Assembly (NCBI RefSeq): GCF_002252085.1
Contig: NZ_NEEY01000002.1
Location: forward strand, 1 to 64,000
Length of the DNA stretch: 64,000 nucleotides
Source: Aerococcus sp. 1KP-2016
GTDB taxonomy: Bacteria > Bacillota > Bacilli > Lactobacillales > Aerococcaceae
Direction of reading: 5' to 3'
Shown here: positions 12,117-21,488 of the stretch, in pieces
How the letters are laid out: every line of letters begins with the position of its first letter
How positions within the stretch are numbered: position 1 is the stretch's first letter
The notes under the pieces: model-generated
Told to the model about the DNA's origin: nothing
What the model saw: only the letters and a program-made list of their open reading frames with translations
The model's database searches: none
Program-made: the position numbers and the translations under genes

Positions 12117-14372
12117 TTATTCTTTTGCCCGGTATACCACGTATACATCTGGAATTGAACGAACGCGGTCAATAATCTTATCTAATTGATTGACATTTTG
12201 AATGATAAAACGCAAGCGAACTTTTACTGAATTATCATCATGATTAACGTTGCCAATAATATTGGTTACTGAGCCCGCAATTGGTGTGATGACTTGTAAA
12301 ATTTCATTTAAGAAACCTGATCGATCTTCACCTTCAACTACGATTTCAACTTCATAGTTGTTTTCTGTATTCTTCGGTCCATCTTCCCATTCAACTGGAA
12401 TCAAACGATCTTGTTCATCTGCACTAACTTGAACATTTTTACAGTCACGTCTATGGACAGATACACCTCGACCTTTTGTAATGTAACCAACGATATCATC
12501 ACCTGGTACAGGATTACAACAATGCGCTAAGCGAACCAATAAAGAGTCAAGCCCTTCAACAATTACACCGGAACTAGATTTACTAGCTTTTCGACGGACA
12601 TGACTTGACGTTTTTTTGTTCTTTTGTAATTTCTTCTGCTCTTCAGATTCTTTTAATGTATCTTCAACAGATTCTCTATTCTTCTCAGCAGCTTTTAAAC
12701 GGCGATCACGTTCAGTTAAACGGTTCGCAACGGCCGTTGATGATAATTCACCAAAACCAATAGCGGCAAATAAATCTTCTTCGGTTGAAAAGTTGAAGCG
12801 GTCAAGGGTTTTTGCCACGTCATCTTTTTTATAAACTTCTTTTAGTTTATAACCCATATTTTCAAGCGTTTCTTCCAAGGCGTGTTTTCCTTGTTCCATG
12901 GCTTGGTCACGGTCTTGCAATTTAAAGAAGCGTTTAATTCGGTTACGAGCTCGTGATGTTTTAACTAAATTAACCCAGTCTCTCGAAGGACCTGCAGAAT
13001 TAGGTGATGTTAATATTTCAACGATATCACCATTTTTCAATTGGTAGTTTAAGGGTTCAATTTTGCCATTTACTTTAACTCCGATTGTCTTGTTACCCAC
13101 TTCGGAGTGAATCGAATAAGCAAAATCTAATGGGTATGAACCCGCTGGTAATTCTGTTACATCACCCGTTGGTGTAAAGACATACACATTATCTTGGAAA
13201 ATATCTTCTTTCACACTTTCCATAAAGTCAGTCGCATCTTTTGAATCATCTTGCAATTCAGCAATTTGATTAAACCAGTCTAATTGGGCATCAAGTGGCG
13301 ATGCTTCAACTTTTTCATGATTACCCATTTTATAAGCCCAGTGGGCAGCTACCCCATACTCAGCGACCTCGTGCATTTCATAGGTTCTGATTTGCACTTC
13401 AACAGGGCTAGGCTGGTTACCTACCACAGTTGTATGGATAGACTGATACATGTTTGCTTTAGGCATGGCAATATAGTCTTTAAAACGACCAGGCAATGGT
13501 TTCCAGTTCGTATGGACGATACCTAAAACCGCATAGCAGTCTCTAACTGTTTCAACTAAAACTCTTATGGCTTGTAAGTCATAAATTTGGTCAAATTCCT
13601 TACCTTGGTCTTTCATCTTACGATAAATAGAATAGATATGTTTTGGACGACCATAAATTTCGAATTTACCTGTAATTGAAGCCTCTACTTGGGTTTGTAA
13701 TTCTTCAATCGTTTGTTGAATAAATTGTGCACGTTCATCGCGTTTTGCATCCACTAATTGTACAATTGAATAGTAGGATTCAGGGTCCATATAACGAAGC
13801 GAAGTATCTTCAAGCTCCCATTTAATCTGATTCATCCCTAAACGGTCAGCTAGTGGTGCATAAATTTCCAACGTTTCCGTCGCAATAGAAACCTGTTTTT
13901 CAGGGCGATGCCATTTTAACGTCCGTAAATTGTGTAAACGGTCAGCTAGTTTAACCATAATGACACGTAAGTCATTTGCCATAGCTAACAACATTTTACG
14001 GTGATTTTCGGCTAGTTGTTCTTCATGTGATTTATATTTAAATTTACCTAATTTTGTTACACCATCAACGAGTGTCGCAATTGTTGGCGAGAAGAAATAT
14101 GCAATATCATCCAACGTCATACCTGTATCTTCAACAACATCATGCAAAAATCCTGTGATGACAGTATCCGGGTCCATTTTTAATTCAGCTAGAATACTAG
14201 CAACTTGAACGGGGTGGACAAAATATGGTTCCCCAGATTTTCGGATTTGATCACGGTGAGCCCGTTCTGCGAAATCAGCAGCCTTTGAGACATAGGCAAC
14301 CTTCGATTCCGTCATGTAGCGGGCGCATAAATCAAGCACCTCTTGTTTGGTATAGTTCTTTTTCTTTGGCAT
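12117..14372 (-). CDS. rel: Bifunctional (p)ppGpp synthetase/hydrolase (Rel)
   Basis: Long RSH enzyme controlling the stringent response. The 751-aa chain shows an HD hydrolase domain (HPVQVASIL through LHDVVEDT, about residues 50-150), a synthetase domain (about 240-390), a TGS domain (VFTPTGDVTELPAGSYPLDFAY, about 400-460), the zinc-finger/helical region with HCCNPVPGDDI, and a C-terminal ACT domain. Both catalytic halves look intact, as expected for the single long RSH of a Firmicute. A basic stretch EEQKKLQKNKKTSSHVRRK near 575-595 is a linker. An extended -10 TGGTAAAAT lies upstream at about 14420. The gene symbol relA is also used. Confidence 0.95.
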   Translation of the reverse strand: MPKKKNYTKQEVLDLCARYMTESKVAYVSKAADFAERAHRDQIRKSGEPYFVHPVQVASILAELKMDPDTVITGFLHDVVEDTGMTLDDIAYFFSPTIATLVDGVTKLGKFKYKSHEEQLAENHRKMLLAMANDLRVIMVKLADRLHNLRTLKWHRPEKQVSIATETLEIYAPLADRLGMNQIKWELEDTSLRYMDPESYYSIVQLVDAKRDERAQFIQQTIEELQTQVEASITGKFEIYGRPKHIYSIYRKMKDQGKEFDQIYDLQAIRVLVETVRDCYAVLGIVHTNWKPLPGRFKDYIAMPKANMYQSIHTTVVGNQPSPVEVQIRTYEMHEVAEYGVAAHWAYKMGNHEKVEASPLDAQLDWFNQIAELQDDSKDATDFMESVKEDIFQDNVYVFTPTGDVTELPAGSYPLDFAYSIHSEVGNKTIGVKVNGKIEPLNYQLKNGDIVEILTSPNSAGPSRDWVNLVKTSRARNRIKRFFKLQDRDQAMEQGKHALEETLENMGYKLKEVYKKDDVAKTLDRFNFSTEEDLFAAIGFGELSSTAVANRLTERDRRLKAAEKNRESVEDTLKESEEQKKLQKNKKTSSHVRRKASKSSSGVIVEGLDSLLVRLAHCCNPVPGDDIVGYITKGRGVSVHRRDCKNVQVSADEQDRLIPVEWEDGPKNTENNYEVEIVVEGEDRSGFLNEILQVITPIAGSVTNIIGNVNHDDNSVKVRLRFIIQNVNQLDKIIDRVRSIPDVYVVYRAKE

Positions 14373-14466
14373 AGTTGGCCACCTACTTTCAACGAGAATT
14401 ACTATTTAATCTATTTTACCATATTTAGCCTAATTCAACCGCCAATAACCTTGTAAAATAGCTAGA

Positions 14467-15225
14467 TTATAACAATTCGCGGGCGTATGACAAGGCAGAT
14501 AGCATATACATGGGGGCTGTTTCTGCACGTAAAATTCGTGGCCCTAAGCCACAAATCGCAACATTGTCATGATTTTCTTGTAATAAGGTAATTTCATCGG
14601 GGTGAAATCCTCCTTCTGGCCCTGTCACAAAAGCCAGTTGCTGCCCCGATTCTAAGTGTTCAAACACTTGAACTAAACGGTGTTTCTCACCTTGCTTAGC
14701 GACTTCTTCATAAGCCACACAAACTTGATCGAAATGCTGAACCATCCCAGCCATTTCTTTACTGGTTACTAAATTGCCAACACTTGGTACTAGGGTTCGA
14801 TGAGCTTGTTCTGCAGCCTCTTGGGCAATTTTTTGCAGACGTTCAATTTTTTTACCAGCTTTTTTTTGGTCCCATTTGGTCACCGAATAGCGCATCGCGA
14901 CAGGGACAATTTGACTGGCGCCTAACTCTGTTGCTTTCTGTACAATCCATTCCAATTTATCATTTTTAGGCAGACCAACAAACAAGGTAACAGGTGTGTC
15001 TAACTCTTTGTTTTCGGCCAGTCCTTCAACAAACTGAATCGTTGCAATTTTATTTTGATTATCAATCAACTCGCCAATAAAAACTTGTTGTGATTTAGTG
15101 ACTACATAAATCTTATCGCCTGTTTGCATCCGCATCACAGTCAACATATGATGTGACGCCTCTTTATCCATTTGATAGTTTGCGTTAAGTGTTACAGTTT
15201 CTTCATCTATAAAATATCGCTGCAT
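14467..15225 (-). CDS. rsmE: 16S rRNA (uracil-1498-N3)-methyltransferase (RsmE)
   Basis: SAM-dependent SPOUT-class enzyme that methylates U1498 of 16S rRNA. The 252-aa protein has an N-terminal PUA-like part and the C-terminal knotted fold, with the SAM-loop motifs FVTGPEGGFHPDE and LGPRILRAETA clearly visible. It starts one base after the prmA stop codon, so the pair is co-translated in the DUF3013-like/prmA/rsmE order. Confidence 0.95.
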   Translation of the reverse strand: MQRYFIDEETVTLNANYQMDKEASHHMLTVMRMQTGDKIYVVTKSQQVFIGELIDNQNKIATIQFVEGLAENKELDTPVTLFVGLPKNDKLEWIVQKATELGASQIVPVAMRYSVTKWDQKKAGKKIERLQKIAQEAAEQAHRTLVPSVGNLVTSKEMAGMVQHFDQVCVAYEEVAKQGEKHRLVQVFEHLESGQQLAFVTGPEGGFHPDEITLLQENHDNVAICGLGPRILRAETAPMYMLSALSYARELL

Positions 15226-15226
15226 C

Positions 15227-16185
15227 TTATTCGCGTCCTTTACGAGCTAAGATACCAAACCATTCACCCATATTATTCATTTGCTCAACTTCAAAATCAT
15301 TTGCCTCTAATAGTGTCACCATTTCATCTTTTTTATCATGGAATATACCTGATAGAACGAGAATACCGTTATCTTTCAAATTTTCGTATGCTTGCGGTAT
15401 CAATGGCGTTAAAATATCAAACAAGATATTAGCTGTAATCACATCTACTTGGGTGTGAATACCATTCAAAATGTTGTTTTGTGATACTTCAATTTCACCT
15501 TCTAAGTCATTTAAAGCGAAGTTTTGTTCTGTAATCGATAAGATAGAACCATCGTAATCATATGCACGAACAGCGCTAGCGCCCAATTTTTTGGCTGCAA
15601 TAGCTAAGACACCCGAACCTGTACCCACATCAATGACAGACTCACCACCTACTAAGCCAATTTCTAGTAATTGTAGGGCTAACTTAGTGGTTTCATGTGA
15701 TCCTGTACCAAAAGCCATACCTGGATCAAGAAAAATTGTATATTTGCTAGGGTCTTGTTCGATGGTATCCTTTTCCCAAATGGGCACTATGTCCATAAAG
15801 CGAGAAATATGAATGGGTTCATAATATGCTTGCCATGCTGTTTCCCAGTCATTTTCTTCTAATTCGCCAAATTGAATATCATAAATCACAATTTGTTGGT
15901 CTTCTGGTAAGCCCTCATTGTAGTTTGTTTGATAGGTTTTCACTGCTGCAATAATTGCTTCGATATCTTTTTCATCCGAAAAATAACCTAGTACAACAGG
16001 ATTTTTTTCATAAGCACCTGGGTGGGGTTGATCATTTTTGACTGAACCAAAACCATCATCCGACCAATCAATATAATCTTGTTCGTCTCTTATTGAAACC
16101 CCCGCAGATTCTAAGCCCCATAGACTTCCGTCAATAAATTTTCACTCTTATGGTCTGTTTCAATGGTTAACTCATACCACATCAT
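15227..16185 (-). pseudogene. prmA: Ribosomal protein L11 methyltransferase (PrmA), frameshifted
   Basis: SAM-dependent trimethylase of ribosomal protein L11. The C-terminal 238 residues are open and normal, with DPGMAFGTGSHETT, the SAM motif VIDVGTGSGVLAIAA and NILFDIL. The first about 16 residues (MWYELTIETDHKSE) lie in another frame that stops after about 25 codons at TAG. Adding one A to the AAAA run at 16139-16142 joins them as Ser-Glu-Lys-Phe-Ile-Asp-Gly and gives a 319-aa protein of near-normal family length. The start ATG at 16183-16185 (AGGAG nine bases upstream) overlaps the end of the preceding gene by 14 bp. Either a real mutation, in a gene dispensable in many species, or a sequence error. 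Confidence 0.87.
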
Positions 16186-16663
16186 GCTTATCATCTCCTA
16201 GTTGTAATTGTGTTTCATCATAGCGATTCACAGATTTTCGAGTCGCTACCATTTGTGCCACTGTTTCCTCGGGCCATCTGATTTCAATTGCGGTCACTTG
16301 ACCAGCCAGTAATTCCTTGATTTGCAAACGACCATTATAAATCATTTGATTCATTTGTTGATAAACAACATCCAAATAGCCAATTGTAAAATGACCCTCA
16401 TCAATTGCTTGAATAATCATCACTTCATCAGAAGCTTGGCCGGTTATGGCATTTTCCGTTAAAATAAATTTCAACTCTAAATAATCAACCGCCATTAACG
16501 GTTGATTTCTGCCGTCCAATAATTGAATTTCCCCCAGGTCATCAACCGGTAAATAAGCTTGGACAACAACCTGCTTCGCAACAGATACATACGATACACG
16601 CCATGGAATGGTCCAATGACTATCTGATAGTGCTTTTTCTATATAGCTATAGACTGTTTGCAT
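16172..16663 (-). CDS. DUF3013-like protein of unknown function
   Basis: A 163-aa acidic protein without membrane segments or recognisable catalytic motifs. Length, composition and place directly before prmA recall the DUF3013 family of lactic acid bacteria, but I assign this mainly from context. Its 3' end overlaps the prmA start by 14 bp. A perfect -10 TATAAT lies upstream at about 16700, making it the likely first gene of the prmA-rsmE transcript. Another reading is simply an uncharacterised Lactobacillales protein. Confidence 0.55.
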   Translation of the reverse strand: MQTVYSYIEKALSDSHWTIPWRVSYVSVAKQVVVQAYLPVDDLGEIQLLDGRNQPLMAVDYLELKFILTENAITGQASDEVMIIQAIDEGHFTIGYLDVVYQQMNQMIYNGRLQIKELLAGQVTAIEIRWPEETVAQMVATRKSVNRYDETQLQLGDDKHDVV

Positions 16664-16865
16664 TTCCTTACGCCCCTATTCCAAAGTGTTTTCACTTATT
16701 ATAATATACCAACAAGGAAATGACTATATTCGCCCATCTTCATTGAACAATCAAAATAAGCAAATTTGACATAATCTTAACGTTTTATTATGTTACATTT
16801 ATTACAAAAAATGAAAGCTATGCTATAATAAATAATAGAAATAAAAATGATGAGGTGTAAGTTAA

Positions 16866-17282
16866 ATGGCCGATCGTAACCTAACGACTAAAGATATACT
16901 ACAAAAAGAATTTAAACCCGCATTACGCGGATTCAATACTGAAGAAGTTGACGAATTCCTAGACTTAATCATTCGTGATTATGAATCATATGAAAAGGAA
17001 ATTGCCTCACTTAAGAACGAACTAGAACGAGTAAAACACGCATCACCAAATACTAATGATGCTGACGACCGCTCAACGACTAGCCAACGCTCTAAAGCAA
17101 GTAGCCAACCACAACCTAAAGGTACAACTAATTATGATATTCTTCGCCGTCTATCCAAATTGGAAAAAGCCGTATTTGGTGGACAAGGGGCATCTGCTAC
17201 AAACACAGCAGCCGCTACTGATTTCGAAGATGATGCTGATGAAGATGAAACAGATCACACCATCGTTTTCAAAAATAACTAG
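16866..17282 (+). CDS. gpsB: Cell division regulator GpsB (DivIVA family)
   Basis: Cytoplasmic coiled-coil protein that coordinates peptidoglycan synthesis at the septum and side wall. The 138-aa chain starts with the DivIVA lipid-binding motif (KDILQKEFKPALRGFNTEEVDEFLD, residues 10-35), then a coiled coil to about residue 57. A poorly conserved Gln/Ser/Thr-rich linker follows, then the C-terminal trimerisation helix NYDILRRLSKLEKAVFG. The tail is unusually acidic (EDDADEDETD). The ATG follows GATGAGGTG. An extended -10 TGCTATAAT (16821-16829) precedes it, and rnpB follows directly, as in most Lactobacillales. Confidence 0.93.
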   Translation: MADRNLTTKDILQKEFKPALRGFNTEEVDEFLDLIIRDYESYEKEIASLKNELERVKHASPNTNDADDRSTTSQRSKASSQPQPKGTTNYDILRRLSKLEKAVFGGQGASATNTAAATDFEDDADEDETDHTIVFKNN

Positions 17283-17302
17283 TACTTTTAAGATAAGTAT
17301 GT

Positions 17303-17308
17303 TATAAT
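17303..17308 (+). promoter_or_regulatory. -10 element of the rnpB promoter
   Basis: TATAAT preceded by TG one base upstream (extended -10), about 6 bp before the RNase P RNA. No good -35 box is visible. Confidence 0.6.
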
Positions 17309-17311
17309 AAG

Positions 17312-17692
17312 AAGTTGTAAATTTCAGGTAATCGCGGGTATATTTTTATACCTGAGGAAAGTCCATGCTCGCACAAGCTGCAATGCTTGTAGTGTTCGTG
17401 TTTAGCCAATAAATAAGCTAAAGCATTAATTTGACGGCAACTGAAACCCGCTAAGGTCTTCGACTATGCGCGAGTAAGTTTGAAAGTGCCACAGAAACGA
17501 GTCAAATATGAAAATATTTGAATGGAACGCGGTAAACCCCTCGAGCGAGCAACCCAAACTTTGGTAGGGGCGTTCTTCAACTGGAAACAAACGGAAGAAG
17601 AGACTAATTATTTAGTAGATAGATGATTACCGAACCGGTATTCTACCTGAAATACCGGGGAACAGAACATGGCTTATCGAAATTTACACTCA
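17312..17692 (+). ncRNA. rnpB: RNase P RNA, class B
   Basis: Catalytic RNA that matures tRNA 5' ends together with RnpA. The conserved blocks appear in order: GAGGAAAGTCCATGCTCGCAC near 17355, ACAGAAACGAG near 17492, GTAAACCCCTCGAGCGAGCAACCC near 17532, and the 3' block AACAGAACATGGCTTATCG near 17662. The first and last bases (GTAAATTTC and GAAATTTAC) pair to close the molecule. The pattern is the Bacillus-type (class B) architecture. Ends are estimated from the terminal helix. Confidence 0.95.
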
Positions 17693-17696
17693 GGCC

Positions 17697-17727
17697 AAAG
17701 GTTGGATTCTGTCCAACCTTTTTTTAT
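17697..17727 (+). terminator. Terminator of rnpB
   Basis: Perfect 10-bp stem AAAGGTTGGA/TCCAACCTTT (17697-17706 and 17712-17721) followed by T residues, directly after the RNase P RNA. Confidence 0.9.
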
Positions 17728-17797
17728 TGATACAGATCCGTGGTAGAATGTATGTAATAGAACGTTGACTTATCAACCACGCAAAAGGAGTAATAAA

Positions 17798-18946
17798 ATG
17801 ACAAAATATTCATTAATCGCAACCGCAGCTGCCGGTATTGAGGCACTAGTAGGACGAGAATTACGCGACATGGGCTATGAAGTTCAAGTTGAAAACGGCC
17901 GTGCCCGTTTTGAAGGTGATTTGAACGATATCGCTCGCACCAATATCAATCTACGAACCGCAGACCGTGTGAAGATTGTAATGGGCGACTTTGAAGCCGT
18001 TACCTTCGACCAATTATTTGAAGCGACTAAAGCCTTACCTTGGGAAGATATCTTACCAATGGACGCTGAATTTCCTGTTTCAGGTAAATCAGTCAACTCT
18101 ACCCTTCATTCCGTACCAAACGTCCAAAAAATTGTGAAAAAAGCAATTGTAAATCGTTTGAGCGAGCATTATCATCGCCGCGGTATGTTACCAGAAACCG
18201 GTGCCAAATACCCAATCGAAGTTTCAATTCATAAAGATCAAGCCTTAATCACAATTGATACATCAGGTTCTTCCCTGTTTAAACGTGGTTACCGTACTGA
18301 AAAAGGTGGCGCCCCATTAAAAGAAAACATGGCTGCAGCGCTAATCAAGTTAACATCTTGGTTCCCTGACAAACCGCTATATGACCCTACTTGTGGTTCC
18401 GGTACTATCCTAATCGAAGCAGCATTAATTGGTTTAAATATTGCACCAGGTATGAAACGTGAATTTGTTTCCGAATCATGGGATATCTTTAAAGAACGTG
18501 AATTCCCTAAAGCTAGAGAAGCTGCCAAAGCTGCTATTCGTACAGATATTCAATTAGATATCCTAGGTACAGATATTGACCATCAAATGATTGAAATTGC
18601 TAAAGCCAATGCTATTTCTGCCGGTGTTGGTGATCAAATTACCTTTAAACAAATGCAATTATCAGACTTTACTACTAAGAAAGAATATGGCGTTATCATT
18701 TCAAACCCACCATATGGTGAACGATTGAATGACGAAGAATATGTCCATAAATTATACAAACAAATGGGTAATGTATACCGTCCAATGAAAACTTGGAGCA
18801 AGTATATTTTGACTTCAGACTTATTATTTGAAAATTTCTATGGCGAAAAAGCCACCAAAAAACGTAAACTTTACAATGGTGCCATTCGTACAGACTTCTT
18901 CCAATATTGGGGCGAACGCAAACCTCGTCCAAGAAAAGACGTATAA
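17798..18946 (+). CDS. THUMP-domain rRNA (guanine-N2)-methyltransferase, RlmL/YpsC type
   Basis: Predicted SAM-dependent N2-guanine methyltransferase of 23S rRNA (the YpsC/RlmL-N group). The 382-aa protein has an N-terminal THUMP domain (about residues 5-155) and a Rossmann methyltransferase domain with the motif DPTCGSGTILIEAA near 190 and the catalytic motif NPPYGERL near 300. It lacks the second methyltransferase half of the Gammaproteobacterial RlmL, as usual in Firmicutes. The ATG at 17798 follows AAAAGGAG; the reading to 17765 has no ribosome site. It lies downstream of the rnpB terminator. Confidence 0.9.
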   Translation: MTKYSLIATAAAGIEALVGRELRDMGYEVQVENGRARFEGDLNDIARTNINLRTADRVKIVMGDFEAVTFDQLFEATKALPWEDILPMDAEFPVSGKSVNSTLHSVPNVQKIVKKAIVNRLSEHYHRRGMLPETGAKYPIEVSIHKDQALITIDTSGSSLFKRGYRTEKGGAPLKENMAAALIKLTSWFPDKPLYDPTCGSGTILIEAALIGLNIAPGMKREFVSESWDIFKEREFPKAREAAKAAIRTDIQLDILGTDIDHQMIEIAKANAISAGVGDQITFKQMQLSDFTTKKEYGVIISNPPYGERLNDEEYVHKLYKQMGNVYRPMKTWSKYILTSDLLFENFYGEKATKKRKLYNGAIRTDFFQYWGERKPRPRKDV

Positions 18947-18950
18947 TCGC

Positions 18951-18988
18951 ATAAAAAAAGCCAAGTCGTTGATGACTTGCTTTTTACT
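18951..18988. terminator. Bidirectional terminator between rlmL-like and RNase H-like genes
   Basis: Stem AAAAAGC(C)AAGTC / GACTTGCTTTTT with a one-base bulge, A-run on one side and T-run on the other. It sits between the ends of convergent genes. Confidence 0.7.
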
Positions 18989-19050
18989 GAACAAATTTGA
19001 TAGCTACACTAGGTAACCTGCATCCTTGCCCTCTTTCATTTCCATACCAA

Positions 19051-19455
19051 TCATTTATGTTTCGCTTCATGCATGGCTTGGCGTGCCAGATTATCAGCAC
19101 CTCTATTCTCTCGATCAGGTACCCAATTCAGGGTAAACATGGAGAAATTATCCAAATGTTTGAGAATTTCCAGCAATAAAGATTTGTAGGGTTCTCGTTT
19201 ATGATGTCTTTTATGGACGGCATCATATACAATTTTGGAATCGGTTTGGCAAATAATCATTTCATTCTCAAGCGATTCCTCTTCTAACACTGTCAAAAGA
19301 TGTATGAGCGCTCGAAATTCCGCTTCATGATTTTCCATTTGGCCTTGCAGGACATGTTTTATTTGGCTTTGCTGACCGTTATTTATGATCACGATGCCTA
19401 CACCAGCTGCACCAAATTGCCCATCGACTGAACCGTCTATTGCTATTCGTAACAT
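19051..19455 (-). CDS. RNase HI-like protein
   Basis: A 134-aa member of the small RNase H/reverse-transcriptase-like family, predicted to cut RNA in RNA-DNA hybrids. The acidic catalytic residues are in place: Asp in AIDGS, Glu in HEAEF, Asp in QTDSKIV and Asp in RGADNLA. It lacks the N-terminal hybrid-binding domain of longer Firmicute RNase H1 proteins. It is encoded 20 bp after the unknown 336-aa gene and probably co-transcribed with it. Activity cannot be shown from sequence, since some relatives are weakly active. Confidence 0.8.
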   Translation of the reverse strand: MLRIAIDGSVDGQFGAAGVGIVIINNGQQSQIKHVLQGQMENHEAEFRALIHLLTVLEEESLENEMIICQTDSKIVYDAVHKRHHKREPYKSLLLEILKHLDNFSMFTLNWVPDRENRGADNLARQAMHEAKHK

Positions 19456-19476
19456 CTACTCACCTATTCGTTCACT

Positions 19477-20487
19477 TTAATCAAAACTCGCAAAATTTTG
19501 CATATACTCATAGAACCAGTAATCGTAAATATCCTTCAGTACTTGATTTTCAATATGTTGCGGGTCCCCACTTTCCATTAGCTGTGTGAGTCCTTCTACT
19601 AAATCTTCTGCATCAATAGCACCTAACTCCTCAACAAAAGGATACATTACCGTATAAATATCATAAATATTTTCCATTAAATAGGCTACTCTATATGGTT
19701 CATGAACATAGACCTCTTCAACATATGAAACCAAATCTAAGAACCGTTGATTGGTTTCAATTTCAAATAAATCGTTTAAGCTTATCTCATGCGTTTCATC
19801 ATAAATATCCTTCAAGGTAATCTTGCGTCCATCATGTTTATGCGCATGAATATATTGCAAAATTTCTGATTGAAAGACAAAATCACGGTCACGATTTAAA
19901 AACGACAGCAGTTTTTCAGCAGAAACATCATCTTCTAATTCTAAAAGGTGATTAATTTGTGCTTTCTCTAAAATCGTCAACGGCCGTTCAGTTAACAGCA
20001 ACTTATCAAACAAGGTATGCAAACCATGAAGCGCCTCAACATTCGATTGCTCATCATCCGGATCTAATTCGATAGCTGCAATTTTAGACATCATTTCAGG
20101 GACTATAATTACTTGCATGATTGGTGATAATATCCCATGTTGCGGCAAACTTAATTTAATTTGACCTTGAAGTACTTTTTGAATGAATTGATAAAATTCT
20201 TTCCATGGCACTTCAGCTTCTACATCAATAATGTCGGGGTCCGCCATGACTCTTTCCCCATAAACTTCAATTAATAAAGCAAAAATATCCACTAAATCCG
20301 TTTCTAATTCTTCTTCATATAAAACGCCAATCGTGTAATTACGGAAGTCGACAACACTTTTGCGTTTTCTTCGCGCAACTAATAGCATTTTCAAGGATTC
20401 GGTCATATTGCCTTGCTTCATTAATTGAATACTTTCTTCTACATCTAATTTAAATGACCTTTCAAAATCATTATCTTGATTCATCAT
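19477..20487 (-). CDS. Uncharacterised protein with helical, repeat-like composition
   Basis: A 336-aa acidic protein that I do not recognise. It has no signal peptide or membrane helix. It is rich in Leu, Glu and Asp in helix-forming stretches, as in tetratricopeptide-like scaffolds, but no clear repeat period was established. Two adjacent ATG codons (20485-20487, 20482-20484) follow GAGG; the upstream one is used here. It lies upstream of the RNase H-like gene and downstream of the fatty-acid operon's end, about 140 bp away. It may be a conserved Lactobacillales hypothetical protein; no function is proposed. Confidence 0.7.
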   Translation of the reverse strand: MMNQDNDFERSFKLDVEESIQLMKQGNMTESLKMLLVARRKRKSVVDFRNYTIGVLYEEELETDLVDIFALLIEVYGERVMADPDIIDVEAEVPWKEFYQFIQKVLQGQIKLSLPQHGILSPIMQVIIVPEMMSKIAAIELDPDDEQSNVEALHGLHTLFDKLLLTERPLTILEKAQINHLLELEDDVSAEKLLSFLNRDRDFVFQSEILQYIHAHKHDGRKITLKDIYDETHEISLNDLFEIETNQRFLDLVSYVEEVYVHEPYRVAYLMENIYDIYTVMYPFVEELGAIDAEDLVEGLTQLMESGDPQHIENQVLKDIYDYWFYEYMQNFASFD

Positions 20488-20599
20488 ATTAATCCTCTTA
20501 TTTTTCATTTATAAATTTTTGACTAAAACAGCGTCCTAGTACATTTTACATATGCTAATCCTATCATATCTACGAAAAGATTCAATTCTTAGCCACGCA

Positions 20600-20637
20600 A
20601 AAAAGCGACCAAATCATAAAATTTAGTCACTTTCAGC
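20600..20637 (-). terminator. Candidate terminator of the fab-acc operon
   Basis: Downstream of the accA stop codon the minus strand reads AAAGTGACTAAATTTTATGATTTGGTCGCTTTTTTGC; the arms GTGACTAAAT/ATTTGGTCGC pair with wobbles and are followed by six T. A fair terminator for the long operon. Confidence 0.6.
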
Positions 20638-20645
20638 TTATTTCA

Positions 20646-21488
20646 TTAAAATTGTTGGAATCTAGCTTCTTTTGCCGCTAATAATGTATCAGCGCTCATT
20701 GCTTCTTGAACCTCAATTTCTGTCAATAGCATATCTTTGATCATAATTGCTAATTCATCATGGCTCAAGGCGCGATTACCATAATTTTCAGGAATAATTT
20801 GATCTATCACCTTGAAATCAAGCAAATCTGGGGCTGTAAATTTCATATATTCCGCAGCTTCGGGCACACGGCTTGGGTCTTTCCACAAAATCGTAGCAAA
20901 ACCTTCTGGTGATAATACAGAATACATCGCATTTTCCAACATCCATACCTTATTGGCAACAGCCAAAGCTAGCGCACCACCAGAACCCCCTTCACCCATC
21001 AAGATCGTAATTGTAGGTACGGTTAATCCTGCCATAGTCTGCATAGATTCAGCAATCGCTTGTCCTATCCCACGGTCTTCTGCTTCTACATCACAAAAAG
21101 CGCCTGACGTATTCACAATTGTAATAACGGGACGGCGAAATTTTTCCGCCTGCTGGAACAAACGTATCGCTTTACGGTAGCCTTCTGCATGGGGTGAGCC
21201 AAAATTACGTTGGATATTCTCTTGAACGGTATGTCCTTTTTCTGTGCCCACGATGGTTACAGACTTACCATTAATCATACCTACACCACCTATAATGGCG
21301 CCATCATCACCGTAACGACGATCCCCATGCATTTCATAGAATACATCACAGACAAGTTTCGCTAATTCAGATGTTGTTAAACGGTGGATATCGCGTGAAG
21401 CAGTTACCACATCAGCTGGTACTTTTCTCTTCATATTTGCATTCGGTGACGCAACAAGTTTCGACAGTTTTTCTGCTTTAATTTTCAA
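20646..21488 (-). CDS. accA: Acetyl-CoA carboxylase carboxyltransferase subunit alpha
   Basis: With AccD, transfers the carboxyl group from carboxybiotin to acetyl-CoA to make malonyl-CoA. The crotonase-like core carries GGSGGALALA and the conserved RRPVITIVNTSGAF block. Length 280 aa is within the range of the family, with an N-terminus slightly longer than in streptococci. The start shown is a TTG with AAGGGG nine bases upstream, overlapping the end of accD by 11 bp; an internal ATG at 21432-21434 lacks a ribosome site. It is the last gene of the operon. Confidence 0.93.
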   Translation of the reverse strand: MKIKAEKLSKLVASPNANMKRKVPADVVTASRDIHRLTTSELAKLVCDVFYEMHGDRRYGDDGAIIGGVGMINGKSVTIVGTEKGHTVQENIQRNFGSPHAEGYRKAIRLFQQAEKFRRPVITIVNTSGAFCDVEAEDRGIGQAIAESMQTMAGLTVPTITILMGEGGSGGALALAVANKVWMLENAMYSVLSPEGFATILWKDPSRVPEAAEYMKFTAPDLLDFKVIDQIIPENYGNRALSHDELAIMIKDMLLTEIEVQEAMSADTLLAAKEARFQQF

